Part shown: one piece after another, positions 17,461 to 26,518 of the stretch
Layout of the letters: the number at the start of each line of letters is the position of its first letter
Numbering within the stretch: the first letter of the stretch is position 1
Origin: Natronocalculus amylovorans
GTDB lineage: Archaea; Halobacteriota; Halobacteria; Halobacteriales; Haloferacaceae
Assembly: GCF_023638035.1 (NCBI RefSeq)
Contig: NZ_JAKRVX010000002.1
Span: 496,001-560,000 of the forward strand
Length of the DNA: 64,000 nt
Direction of reading: 5' to 3'
Notes under the pieces: model-generated
What the model was told of the DNA's origin: nothing
The model's database searches: none
The model's input: only the letters and a program-made list of their open reading frames with translations
Translations under genes and position numbers: made by a program

Positions 17461-19158
17461 TTATGCTTGTAATTCAACTCTTGTCGAACTACCATCCTCA
17501 AATATAAGATATATCGAGACTGTTTCCCCATCCATATTGACATTTGGACTCCCCGTGGCACTTGGATTCCTAAATTTATCAAAATTAAATGCAGCATCGT
17601 TACCAGAAAGGATTGTAACAGGGAGATCTAATTGAACTACATCTGCGGAGTTTGGGCTGTTGCTATCGATGGTAATTCCACCCTCATAAACTAGATCTCC
17701 ATCAGCCTCAATCTCACCCGGGTTACTTAATTCAGTCGCAGCTGTACTTGTCTCGTTAATTCCAATCTCAGTAATAGTGACATCGGTGTCTCCGGTATTA
17801 TTCAATATGAAATTCAATTGTCCACTAGAACCCGCAGTTGCTGTTTCTCCTGATAGTTCTTGGACTTGGCCCGCTTGACCGCTTGTGTCATTCTGTGTCA
17901 CGGTCGCCTGAATTCGATCGACATCATCACCGGCTGCCGCGTAGAGCGATCCACTCCCCTCAGTTTCACCAACAGTGATGGTGAAGTTGTAATAGCCGCT
18001 AGAGTTGGTCACTCCAGTCTCAGTGAATACCTCGTCAGAGCTCTCGTTGAATAGGGTACCATTTGAGGTTGCTATATCAACTGTTGCACTCTCTACTGGC
18101 TCTCCGGTCTCTCTGTCAGTGACGCGAACGGACCCCGCAATCTCCCCTCCAGGACCCACTTCGTGGTCTCCACCTGATTCCACTGGCTCCTCCCACAAAA
18201 TATTGTACTGTGACTCCGCGGCCGGAATTGATTCATTGGCCTCCTCAGACGACTCATCAATCGTTCGGATTGAAGAGAGCTCATCTTCACCGGTGTCGCC
18301 GCCATTTAATCCGATTTTACTAACTCTGATCTTCCAATCACCCAAAATTTCATCATCAAACTCAATCGTGATATTTTCTCCATCATATGCCGCAACGCGG
18401 GCATTGTTATCGCCGAAATCGGTTCCAATAGTCTCATTCCAGATCGCTGGCGAATGGGTTGGGAGAGAAAGCGTTAATTCGCCATCTGAGTCTGGTTCGA
18501 TCGGCACGTTGATCGTCGGACCGTCGATCACAACAGGCTCCAGTGTTGTGCGCATCCCTTGCTCGGAGACATCACCTTCCAAGAGTACCAAATTAATCAG
18601 GTTGTCTCCAGTATCACTTGACCGAATTAACCGTTGATTTGAGACTGAGAGGGATCGCTCATCAAATTGATTATATAAGAGCGTGTGCTCAAGTCGTGTG
18701 GTCGGTGCTTCAGTATACTCCGAATACCGAGGCTGGTACGTCAGAAGCGTTGTATTCCGATCGGCAAGAAGTATCTCCTCTGCGCTCCCTTCAAGAGAGA
18801 TGTCGTCCGAAACCTCCGCTGTTATATTTACGCTTCCTCGGTCGGTACTAAGTGACCCAGTAGCAGGAGGCGGGTTGACACCGATAATACGAGTCGGATA
18901 CTGTGTTCCTAACCGAATTCGAGTCGGACGGAGCTCTGATGAAAACTGAGCGTCGGATCTAGGTGGGACAGTCAATAGCGAGTTTCTGTAGTCCTCTAGA
19001 TCGCCCTGAACATCTATATTATGTTGAAACTCCACCTGGTTATTCTCAGAAGGGACAACCTGTACCTGCCAGATCGACAGAAAAATAATCAAAATCGCAA
19101 ACAGGAGCACAGCACCAACCTGCACTGACTGTGCCCGATTGTCCCCAAATAAAGACAT
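17461..19158 (-). CDS. Large secreted pilin-like surface protein, AT-rich
   Basis: About 565 residues. The N-terminus MSLFGDNRAQSVQVGAVLLF, followed by a single helix, resembles archaeal class III (type IV pilin-like) signal sequences: a short charged segment, a Gln-rich stretch, then one hydrophobic helix. The rest is Ser/Thr/Asp/Glu-rich and predicted outside. About ten N-x-S/T sequons are visible, so N-glycosylation is plausible. Residues about 350-430 (VRVTDRETGEPVESATVDI) look like an Ig-like or carboxypeptidase-regulatory beta domain. The gene is clearly more AT-rich than its neighbours (about one third GC around 17.5 kb) and poor in CGATCG. Function unknown. Confidence 0.75.
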   Translation of the reverse strand: MSLFGDNRAQSVQVGAVLLFAILIIFLSIWQVQVVPSENNQVEFQHNIDVQGDLEDYRNSLLTVPPRSDAQFSSELRPTRIRLGTQYPTRIIGVNPPPATGSLSTDRGSVNITAEVSDDISLEGSAEEILLADRNTTLLTYQPRYSEYTEAPTTRLEHTLLYNQFDERSLSVSNQRLIRSSDTGDNLINLVLLEGDVSEQGMRTTLEPVVIDGPTINVPIEPDSDGELTLSLPTHSPAIWNETIGTDFGDNNARVAAYDGENITIEFDDEILGDWKIRVSKIGLNGGDTGEDELSSIRTIDESSEEANESIPAAESQYNILWEEPVESGGDHEVGPGGEIAGSVRVTDRETGEPVESATVDIATSNGTLFNESSDEVFTETGVTNSSGYYNFTITVGETEGSGSLYAAAGDDVDRIQATVTQNDTSGQAGQVQELSGETATAGSSGQLNFILNNTGDTDVTITEIGINETSTAATELSNPGEIEADGDLVYEGGITIDSNSPNSADVVQLDLPVTILSGNDAAFNFDKFRNPSATGSPNVNMDGETVSIYLIFEDGSSTRVELQA

Positions 19159-19307
19159 TACGCTAAGTGAGAACGTCAAGTGGTAAAAACAACACCCCTT
19201 CAGCACAGACCAAATTAGGCTGGAGATCAGCTATGGGATGTTGTCAGAAGATAACAGGTGCAGTCGCCCGACGGTGGAGTACTGGTACCCTGTTACGCAC
19301 CGTAGTA

Positions 19308-19886
19308 TTAGTCTTCTTCAACGACTTCCGGATCGCTCAGTGCGCTTTGGAGGCTGTCAAGTCCGTTGACCCACTCTGCAACAAGCCCGTATTCGAGTTC
19401 TTCGGCGATCGACATATCCAGTTCCTCGCCAGCAATAATCAGCGTGCCAGCCTGCACAATATAGCTCAGTGCGGCATCAAGCTCTTCGCTTGCTTCTGCG
19501 TCTGCTGCGGCTGCAATATACTCATCAACCGGTGCGTCACCGCTTTCGCCTGCGATAATGAACTCCTCTGCAGCGTAAAAGACAGGAACAAGGCTTGTCT
19601 GAACGCCATCAATAAGTATCGTCTTCTCTTCATCCTCGAATTCGACCTGTGCGAGAACGATTTCACGGATTTCTCCGAGTTTCGAAACAGCAAGCTCCTC
19701 ATCAATTCGATCGTCATCGAATGCAGTCAACACCTTGACGACAGCGATTGCAGCATCATCTTGCAGATTAATCAGCAGTCGTGCTGAGTCTTCGTTCTCC
19801 GGATCAAGCTCTTCTTCTTCGACACGGGTTAGCCAGTTTTGCCATCGTTCTTCCGAGTAGAACGTTTCGGCGGGCTCGTCACTCAT
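19308..19886 (-). CDS. DUF2150 family protein
   Basis: A 192-residue, very acidic, mostly helical protein matching the haloarchaeal DUF2150 family. Signs: the opening SDEPAETFYSEERWQNWLTRV, the middle INLQDDAAIAVVKVLTAFDD and the C-terminal EYGLVAEWVNGLDSLQSAL. No catalytic motif is visible and its function is unknown. The ATG at 19886 is preferred over 19913 because it matches the usual start. The 149-bp gap to the pilin-like gene shows no further gene. Confidence 0.85.
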   Translation of the reverse strand: MSDEPAETFYSEERWQNWLTRVEEEELDPENEDSARLLINLQDDAAIAVVKVLTAFDDDRIDEELAVSKLGEIREIVLAQVEFEDEEKTILIDGVQTSLVPVFYAAEEFIIAGESGDAPVDEYIAAAADAEASEELDAALSYIVQAGTLIIAGEELDMSIAEELEYGLVAEWVNGLDSLQSALSDPEVVEED

Positions 19887-19969
19887 GTTTTGAACGTTCC
19901 ACGCTGTACTCAAATGCCTTTCCTCTTTGCCGGTGTACGCGAGGGTGTCTCAGACACTCACTAAAACCG

Positions 19970-20815
19970 CTAGCCGAGAGTCCCCTCTGTATTGATATCA
20001 TATACCTTTTTTGGTGTGTCAATGTGTGCATTCCGCACAGCTTCATCATACCCTTCTCCAAGCAGCCATCGAACACGCCGTGGAACCGTTTTTAATCCGA
20101 GCACTGCCCCGGGGCGATCGGGATCATCAATGAAATCAGTCTCCATCAAGAACGGCGCGTCCTCGGTTGCCGCAGTCTCAATATCCGATTTGTTGCTCAT
20201 CACGCTTGGCGTAGGGCCGGCCAGTCTCCCCCCTGCGTAATGCTTGACAACTTTGTGTGGTGACAGGCCGCGATCGGCGGCCCACGCTGTGATCTCAGTC
20301 AAATCCTCCGATGCCTCTGTGTGCAGTTGCACCGCACAATCCAGCTCTGCGCCACGCTTGAACGCATGTTTCATCACGTTGTTCGACGCCTCCCACACCG
20401 CATCCGTAACCTCGTAGTGCGGCCGACCGGATTTTAGCGCAAGCGCGTCGCCACGATCGACATATGTCGCGGCAACATCGATCGCACCTCTCATGAGCGA
20501 TTCTGCATCCTCGGGTGTAAACCCACGCTCGTCGACGAGTCGAGATATCAGTCCGGGGTGTACACCAAGGACGGGCCAGCCGCGGCCTGGAAGAAGCTCG
20601 GTTGCGTCTGCGACCGCATCGATGGTGGTTTCGAACACGTGTGCAAACGCTGCGGGCTCATCAGCCTCAACACCGAGGTGCCATGATGGTTTGTTGACGA
20701 CCAACAGGTGTGTCCCACCCATATGAACGAAATCGTTCACAGCGGAGAGCCCTTGCCCGTGTTCGAGGTCAAGATGCATGTGGTTGTCCAAAACGGGAGT
20801 GTCAAGCGGTTCCAT
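19970..20815 (-). CDS. TatD-related metal-dependent hydrolase (TIM barrel)
   Basis: About 281 residues, resembling the archaeal COG1831 group of TatD-like amidohydrolases. The metal motif at the start of the barrel is LDNHMHLDLEHG (HxH). Later candidate ligands are GVHPGLISRL, CAVQLHTEASEDL, VKHYAGG and MLETDFIDD-like FLMETDFIDDP near the C-terminus. TatD proteins are often nucleases or esterases; the substrate of this branch is not known to me. It begins 24 bp after the HIT gene on the same strand, so an operon is likely. The ATG at 20815 is preferred over 20839. Confidence 0.82.
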   Translation of the reverse strand: MEPLDTPVLDNHMHLDLEHGQGLSAVNDFVHMGGTHLLVVNKPSWHLGVEADEPAAFAHVFETTIDAVADATELLPGRGWPVLGVHPGLISRLVDERGFTPEDAESLMRGAIDVAATYVDRGDALALKSGRPHYEVTDAVWEASNNVMKHAFKRGAELDCAVQLHTEASEDLTEITAWAADRGLSPHKVVKHYAGGRLAGPTPSVMSNKSDIETAATEDAPFLMETDFIDDPDRPGAVLGLKTVPRRVRWLLGEGYDEAVRNAHIDTPKKVYDINTEGTLG

Positions 20816-20839
20816 AGCTGTTGCTACGAGCGTGTCCAA

Positions 20840-21403
20840 CTATAGATCAAACGAAAAGTGAACAGCAGCCGTCGGTTCGGTTTCATCGTCTGTTACGTCC
20901 GGAACGATTGCCTCATCTAGTGCTGCGAATGCTGCATAGAGCTGTGTATACGTCTCTTCTAGCGCTTGGACGATCACTTTTGTGTCGCTCAGAACGGGCA
21001 TGAAGTTCGTATCACCGCGCCAGCGTGGGACGACATGCGTATGAAGATGGTCACCGATCGAACCCCCTGCTGCAGGCCCAAGATTTAGCCCGGTATTGAC
21101 GCCTTCTGACCCCATTCCGGACTCGATTGCCTCCAATGTTCGCTGTTGTAACAGCGCATGATCGAGAACCTCCGTTTCAGAAAGATCGGTGTACTTGCCA
21201 GTGTGTTGTCGTGGAATGACCATCACATGCCCCGGATTGTACGGATAATTGTTCAACAGAACAAAGCTATGTTCACTCCGCGCAACAATCCGGTTCGACC
21301 GGTCATCCGCTTCCTCCGGGAGGACACAGAACGGACAGCCATCGATCGGGTCGCGCTCACGCTTGATCCACTCAATTCGCCACGGTGCAAACAGCGGTTC
21401 CAT
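20840..21403 (-). CDS. HIT family nucleotide-binding protein
   Basis: A 187-residue histidine-triad protein with the active-site motif DHLHTHVVPRW (HxHxHxx) about two thirds along. It has an upstream CPFC pair (DGCPFCVLPEE, about 22-32) and LLNNYPYNPGHVMVIPRQH (about 49-67). HIT proteins hydrolyse or phosphorolyse dinucleoside polyphosphates or nucleotidyl adducts. The acidic C-terminal extension of about 45 residues is typical of haloarchaea. It precedes the TatD-like hydrolase by 24 bp. Confidence 0.9.
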   Translation of the reverse strand: MEPLFAPWRIEWIKRERDPIDGCPFCVLPEEADDRSNRIVARSEHSFVLLNNYPYNPGHVMVIPRQHTGKYTDLSETEVLDHALLQQRTLEAIESGMGSEGVNTGLNLGPAAGGSIGDHLHTHVVPRWRGDTNFMPVLSDTKVIVQALEETYTQLYAAFAALDEAIVPDVTDDETEPTAAVHFSFDL

Positions 21404-21450
21404 GTCAAACAGTTTGCAGCGGGTTTGATAGCTATTCCGTCACTGCGGGG

Positions 21451-22356
21451 CTAATCGAAGCTGTGAATCCCTGCGGTTGTGACCTCACAGCCATCCTCAG
21501 TGACAATGAGTGTATGCTCTGCTTGGCTCACAAGCTGCCCGTCATCTTCTTTTAATACTGGATAGCCTTTGACGATGTTTGCCATTTTGAGGCGACGGAG
21601 TGCAATATCCGCACGGGAGTTGTCAAGCCATCGAGCAGCAAATGGAAGGTTTTCGAATGCTTCGATCTCTTCTAAGACTTTGCGCGCGCGTCGATCGCGG
21701 ACAGAGCCGCTTCCAACCTGCTCGTAGATCTCTTCATCCGTCCCTTCAGTTACCTTCCCGCGGCCATCTGTTGCGAACGGTTCGATCGCAATCACTTGCC
21801 CAACCTCCAATTCAACGCTCCGTTCGACACCACGGTTTGGAATATTTGGACCCGTGTGCGCGTCATACTGCTGGACGCCGTGGCCAGTGAGGTTGAGAAC
21901 TGGAGTGTATCCATAGCTCGTAATGACGTCTTCGATTTCGCCACCAATGTAGCCGACTTCGACGCCCGGAGCAACCGCATCAACGGCCGCTGCAAGCGAC
22001 TCCTCTGCGGCATCAGCGAGGTCTGGTGTCCCAGAATGGTCAACGGTGACGGCAGCGTCTGCAATGTAGCCATTGACATGAACGCCGATGTCTAAACAAA
22101 CCATCTCCTCACCAAATACGGTTTCATCGTCACGCCCAGGCGTCGCGTGTGACGCTTCCGCATCAATACTGATGTTAACAGGGAAGGCAAGTCCAGCACC
22201 CTCTTCTCGGATGTAATCTTCCGCGTACGCTGCAACCTCTAAATGGGTGGTTCCCGGCTCAACCATCGCTCGGGCTTCATTCATTACATCAGAGAGGATC
22301 GCTCCTGCCTCTCTGTAGCTGTCAACTGCATCATCATCAAGCGGTCCAATGCTCAT
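21451..22356 (-). CDS. map: Methionine aminopeptidase, type II
   Basis: Removes the initiator methionine from nascent proteins. It is 301 residues from the ATG at 22356, the usual length for archaeal type II enzymes; a longer frame to 22455 adds non-family sequence. Metal and catalytic residues are seen: His70 (ASHATPG), Asp89 and Asp100 (LDIGVHVNGYIADAAVT), a His in NLTGHGVQQY, a Glu in IAIEPFAT and a Glu in SQAEHTLIV. The roughly 60-residue insert with helical subdomain that marks type II is present between the last two. All ligands are kept, in contrast to the M24-fold protein at 4-5 kb. Confidence 0.95.
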   Translation of the reverse strand: MSIGPLDDDAVDSYREAGAILSDVMNEARAMVEPGTTHLEVAAYAEDYIREEGAGLAFPVNISIDAEASHATPGRDDETVFGEEMVCLDIGVHVNGYIADAAVTVDHSGTPDLADAAEESLAAAVDAVAPGVEVGYIGGEIEDVITSYGYTPVLNLTGHGVQQYDAHTGPNIPNRGVERSVELEVGQVIAIEPFATDGRGKVTEGTDEEIYEQVGSGSVRDRRARKVLEEIEAFENLPFAARWLDNSRADIALRRLKMANIVKGYPVLKEDDGQLVSQAEHTLIVTEDGCEVTTAGIHSFD

Positions 22357-22502
22357 ATGAGGTGAATTTGCAAGAGGACGGCAAAGAAGTTGCGGGAGTT
22401 CGATGGTCTGTCTTTCAAACTCGATTTTGGTGTGGTCTATATAGACATATAACATACTCTTAGCAATTGTTTATCCATTTGAAACCCATACTGAGATAAC
22501 GA

Positions 22503-23201
22503 ATGGCGATTCCTGAATTCAGCGCAACGATCGAGTCACAGCACCAACGACTGGATCCTGACAACTGGGAGGATGTCTACATAGTCGGAGACGTACACGG
22601 GTGTCTTGATGAATTTACTGACCTTCTCGAACAGCTCAATGTAACCGCAACAGACCTTGTTGTCGTTGTTGGCGACCTCGTTCGAAAAGGTCCAGACAGC
22701 GCGGGGGTCATAGAGTTGGTTCGAGACAGTCCGAACATCTTCTCAGTTCGGGGGAACAACGAGGAGAAACTCCTTCGTGGCACAAAATCCCTTCCAGAGT
22801 TGACTACGGATGATCTGGCATGGATTCAGTCGCTTCCGGTTGCGATTTCATTTGCGGACACGTTGATCGTTCACGGTGGAATTGATCCGCGAAAGCCGCT
22901 GGCTGATCACGATGTCGATGATCTACAGAACACCCGCTCACTTGTGCCGGGCGGAAGCTACGACCGGCCATTTTGGTTCGACAAATATGCAGGCCCACAG
23001 CGTGTCTTTTTCGGTCATACCGTCCTCGAGCGCCCGATTGTGAGAGCGCATGCAGTCGGGCTTGATACCGGCTGTGTGTACGGCGGCACACTCACGGCGT
23101 ACGACTGGCGTGCTGACAAGATCATTCAGTACAACGCAACAGAAACGATCCAAGAGCGGCCAGACAAAAAATTCGTCTCGCCACCAGCACAAACGCCCTA
23201 G
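22503..23201 (+). CDS. Metallophosphoesterase (PPP family serine/threonine phosphatase-like)
   Basis: A 232-residue phosphoesterase with the complete PPP metal set: VGDVHGCLDE, VVGDLVRKGPDS, VRGNNEEKLL (Asn replaces the usual His in GNHE), LIVHGGIDP and FFGHTVLERP. This small type includes bacterial-like protein phosphatases and dinucleoside tetraphosphatases. It is followed after 13 bp by polyphosphate kinase on the same strand, so the two probably form an operon. A role in phosphate or polyphosphate balance is inference from this context. Confidence 0.88.
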   Translation: MAIPEFSATIESQHQRLDPDNWEDVYIVGDVHGCLDEFTDLLEQLNVTATDLVVVVGDLVRKGPDSAGVIELVRDSPNIFSVRGNNEEKLLRGTKSLPELTTDDLAWIQSLPVAISFADTLIVHGGIDPRKPLADHDVDDLQNTRSLVPGGSYDRPFWFDKYAGPQRVFFGHTVLERPIVRAHAVGLDTGCVYGGTLTAYDWRADKIIQYNATETIQERPDKKFVSPPAQTP

Positions 23202-23214
23202 AATACGCATCGAC

Positions 23215-25545
23215 ATGACCTCCAAAGAAGACGAAGGCGAACATGGAGACCCCGCAGACGGACAAGTAGACAATGGTCAGTTGCAGGCACAGAGAGAACG
23301 TGAGCCAGCACAGATTCCGCCGATCGTCCGTGAGTCAGACAGGACCGTATCACCTGACCTCCCGCTCGATGATTCAACATTCTATCTCAATCGTGAGCTA
23401 AGCGAACTTTCGTTTCAATGGCGTGTGCTTACGGAGGCACTCGATGAAAGAAATCCGCTACTTGAGCGGTTGAAGTTCCTCGCAATCCTCACTGGGAATA
23501 TGGACGAGTTCTTTATGAAACGTGTCGGAGGGCTCAAACAGCAGATCGCAGCCGGCGTGACAGAACAGACGGTTGATGGCCGAACACCAACTGAACAGTG
23601 GGAAGAGGTCTTAGAATTCAGTCGGCAGCTACTCAATACCCATGTGAGCTGTTTTCAACATGAGATACTGCCTGCGCTTGCGGAGGAGGGAATCGAAATC
23701 ACAGACTACACAGCCCTTTCGGCAGAGACACAGCAATCGCTTCGATCATATTTTGAGCGATCGATCCTCCCCACACTCACACCGCTGACATTTGATCCAG
23801 CTCACCCGTTTCCGTTCATTTCAAATCTGAGTCTCTCGCTTGCAGTGGTCACAGAACAAGATGGAGAGGAAACGAAGTTTTCTCGAGTGAAAATCCCAAA
23901 AAATCGCCCACGGCTCGTTCCTGTTGAGTCACCACATACAGGAGATATTTCAGAAATTGAGACGGCCCGATTTGTACCGATCGAACAGGTGGTCGAACAC
24001 AACCTTGATCTGTTGTTCCCGAACGTGGATGTTGTGGATGCCTCAACGTTCCGTGTGACCCGGAATGCGGAGGTACGACGAAATGAGGACGTTGCAGAAG
24101 GCCTTATCGAGATGATTGAAGACGTTCTCAGACAGCGTCGGTTTGCGACGGTTGTTCGGCTCGAAGTGGCCGCAGATATGCCCGAGAACGTCAAAGAGCT
24201 ACTTATCGAACAGTTAGCGCTCGATCCCAAAGAGGTGTTTGAGCGTATCGAGCCGCTTGCAGTTGAGGATTTCTGGCACCTGCTCGAACTCGATCGACCA
24301 GCCCTCAAAGTTGAGCCATGGACACCACAGCCACATCCACGGTTCAGCAGTGTCGATGAGGAGACTCCAGAGACGCTCTTTGAGGAAATCTCGAAAAAAG
24401 ATATTCTCGTCCATCATCCATATCACTCTTTTTCGACAACAGTGCAAACGTTTCTTGACACCGTTGCACATGACCCTGATACGCTTGCAATCAAGGCTGC
24501 AATCTATCGAACTGCGCCAGACTCACAGGTGGTCAACAGTTTGATCGAAGCCGCAAAGAACGGCAAGCAGGTTGCGGTGATGGTTGAGTTGAAAGCTCGG
24601 TTCGATGAGGAGAACAACCTGCGATGGGTCAAACGGCTCGAAGAAGAGGGAATCCACGTTGCATACGGAACGATCGGATTAAAAACGCACAGCAAGGTTG
24701 CGCTTGCGGTTCGTGACGAGGGCTCAGATGATGGCGTGACGCTGTACTCACACATTGCGACTGGAAACTATCACTCAGAAACGGCGAAGTCGTATGTTGA
24801 TCTTGGCCTCTTTACGGCGGACCGAGATATTGGACAAGACCTTGTCAGACTATTTAATTCATTTACCGGTCACTCCCGACAGGAGACGTATCGAAAGCTG
24901 TTGGTTGCACCGGAGACGCTTCGTGATCGGATGACCGAACTCATTCGCCGTGAACGAATGAACGCGGAGGCTGGAAAAGCGGCACGAATCACGGCAAAAA
25001 TGAATGCGATCGAGGATCCACAGATCGTGAGCGAACTCTACGAGGCCTCTATGGCCGGTGTTGAGATAGACCTCATCTGCCGTGGTATCTGTCGCCTCCG
25101 GCCAGGTATCGAAGATGTGAGCGAAACTGTGCGCGTCCACAGCGTTGTTGGGCGGTTTCTGGAGCACTCACGGATTTTCCGATTCGAGAATGATGGTGAG
25201 CCGGAACATTACCTTGGGTCAGCAGATTGGATGACGCGAAACCTGGATCGACGGGTCGAAGCCGTAACGCCAGTAACAGATCCGGAACACAAAGACGAAC
25301 TGGACGACATCTTAGAAATAATGCTCTCGGATACTAGAAAGCGCTGGGTAATGCATGCGGACGGCTCATATACACAACAAACCTCGGATGATGAAGACGA
25401 ACTGAGCACGCATGAACGGTTGATGGAACGCACACAGGCTGCCGCGCCGAATGTTGAAACAGAACCAGCACCGGACAGATCGGATCGGCGCGAGCCAACG
25501 ATTAATTTGGATGAGATATACGTCAGAGAGACGATTGATCAGTGA
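23215..25545 (+). CDS. ppk1: Polyphosphate kinase 1
   Basis: Makes inorganic polyphosphate from ATP, reversibly. It is 776 residues, with an acidic N-terminal extension of about 50 residues, then the family opening FYLNRELSELSFQWRVL. Domain order: N-terminal helical domain (FLAILTGNMDEFFMKRVGGL), head domain with PAHPFPFISNLSLSLAV, then two phospholipase-D-like catalytic domains. The autophosphorylated His is in GLKTHSKVALAV; SHIATGNYHSETAKSYVDLG and VEIDLICRGICRLRPG follow. The ATG at 23215 lies 13 bp after the phosphatase stop; the frame is open further upstream inside that gene but would be an overlap without family support. Confidence 0.95.
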   Translation: MTSKEDEGEHGDPADGQVDNGQLQAQREREPAQIPPIVRESDRTVSPDLPLDDSTFYLNRELSELSFQWRVLTEALDERNPLLERLKFLAILTGNMDEFFMKRVGGLKQQIAAGVTEQTVDGRTPTEQWEEVLEFSRQLLNTHVSCFQHEILPALAEEGIEITDYTALSAETQQSLRSYFERSILPTLTPLTFDPAHPFPFISNLSLSLAVVTEQDGEETKFSRVKIPKNRPRLVPVESPHTGDISEIETARFVPIEQVVEHNLDLLFPNVDVVDASTFRVTRNAEVRRNEDVAEGLIEMIEDVLRQRRFATVVRLEVAADMPENVKELLIEQLALDPKEVFERIEPLAVEDFWHLLELDRPALKVEPWTPQPHPRFSSVDEETPETLFEEISKKDILVHHPYHSFSTTVQTFLDTVAHDPDTLAIKAAIYRTAPDSQVVNSLIEAAKNGKQVAVMVELKARFDEENNLRWVKRLEEEGIHVAYGTIGLKTHSKVALAVRDEGSDDGVTLYSHIATGNYHSETAKSYVDLGLFTADRDIGQDLVRLFNSFTGHSRQETYRKLLVAPETLRDRMTELIRRERMNAEAGKAARITAKMNAIEDPQIVSELYEASMAGVEIDLICRGICRLRPGIEDVSETVRVHSVVGRFLEHSRIFRFENDGEPEHYLGSADWMTRNLDRRVEAVTPVTDPEHKDELDDILEIMLSDTRKRWVMHADGSYTQQTSDDEDELSTHERLMERTQAAAPNVETEPAPDRSDRREPTINLDEIYVRETIDQ

Positions 25546-25551
25546 GTAACA

Positions 25552-26457
25552 TTATTTTTGAGCAACACTAGTCTGCATCCCATCGCTGTTGAATGCACTG
25601 CCTGCGCCGGAGTCATCAAGGACAATCACGCCTGCGGATGAGCCGGTGAGTTCACCAAACTCTTCGATCGCAAGGTCTGCTGCAGTCTGTGCATCCATTC
25701 CTCGTTCGAGATGACGAACAGCACGCCGAGTGAGCGTTGTCTTTGCAATATCTTCGCCAGCGCCAGTGGAACTTGCCCCACCAGCAGGAGACGCATAGAA
25801 TCCGGAGCCAATCTGTGGAACATCGCCCACACGGCCTGCAAGTGCGAACGATCGACCACCAGTAGAGGTCGCCGCAACAAACATCGTTCCATCGTATGCG
25901 ACAGCACCAACCGTATCGTGATCAGGTGCATGTTTGTCGTGCGGTGTTGCTGTTGATCCACCCGCTTGATCTGCACCGGTACCAAACCGTGTTTCGAGCC
26001 ATTGGAGGTGCTCACGAGGTGACCCTTGCGGTGGATTTTCTTCCGTAAACCGGGCGGTTGTTTTCTCGGTTCGGAGCTCAACGCCTGTTTCAATGCCGAA
26101 ATCCGACGCGAGGTCAACAGCGTGATCGCCAGCAATGAGCACATGTGGTGTCTCTTCGAGGACAACACGAGCGACGGAGATTGCATGTTCAATACCCGCC
26201 ATTGAGGTTGCAGCGCCTGCTTCCCGATCGCTTCGCATAATACCCGCGTCAGTGCGAACGACGCCATCCGACTGAATGGCACCGCCGTAGCCAGCGTTGA
26301 ACCGATCATTCGACTCAAGCACTTTGAGTGCGCTTTCGACCGCGTCAAGCGGATCCGACGTAGCTGCACCTGCGTTGGCAGCGTCATCTAGCACCTTCTG
26401 TCGTGTGTCAGGTTCCTCAGGAATACCACCAGCACCGCCGTGTACAATAACTCGCAT
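25552..26457 (-). CDS. Isoaspartyl peptidase/L-asparaginase (Ntn hydrolase)
   Basis: A 301-residue type 2 asparaginase precursor. It opens with MRVIVHGGAGGIP, carries GYGGAIQSDGVVRTDAGIM and has the autocleavage site before the nucleophile Thr in DHDTVGAVAYDG (about residue 180). The following subunit has GGRSFALAGRVGDVPQIGSG and GEDIAKTTLTRRAVRHL. It cleaves isoaspartyl dipeptides and/or asparagine after self-processing. The ATG at 26457 is chosen because upstream in-frame sequence is basic. It converges on ppk1 with only 6 bp between stops. Confidence 0.92.
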   Translation of the reverse strand: MRVIVHGGAGGIPEEPDTRQKVLDDAANAGAATSDPLDAVESALKVLESNDRFNAGYGGAIQSDGVVRTDAGIMRSDREAGAATSMAGIEHAISVARVVLEETPHVLIAGDHAVDLASDFGIETGVELRTEKTTARFTEENPPQGSPREHLQWLETRFGTGADQAGGSTATPHDKHAPDHDTVGAVAYDGTMFVAATSTGGRSFALAGRVGDVPQIGSGFYASPAGGASSTGAGEDIAKTTLTRRAVRHLERGMDAQTAADLAIEEFGELTGSSAGVIVLDDSGAGSAFNSDGMQTSVAQK

Positions 26458-26518
26458 ACTGGAGGCACCGATAGCAATTGAATAAAAGCCACGGAACCCG
26501 GCGATCCGGGACGGGTTA

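Noticed and set aside
23050-23214. N-terminal extension of Ppk1 into the phosphatase gene
   Set aside because: It is the out-of-frame reading of the phosphatase 3' end; the ATG at 23215 fits the operon and the acidic composition.
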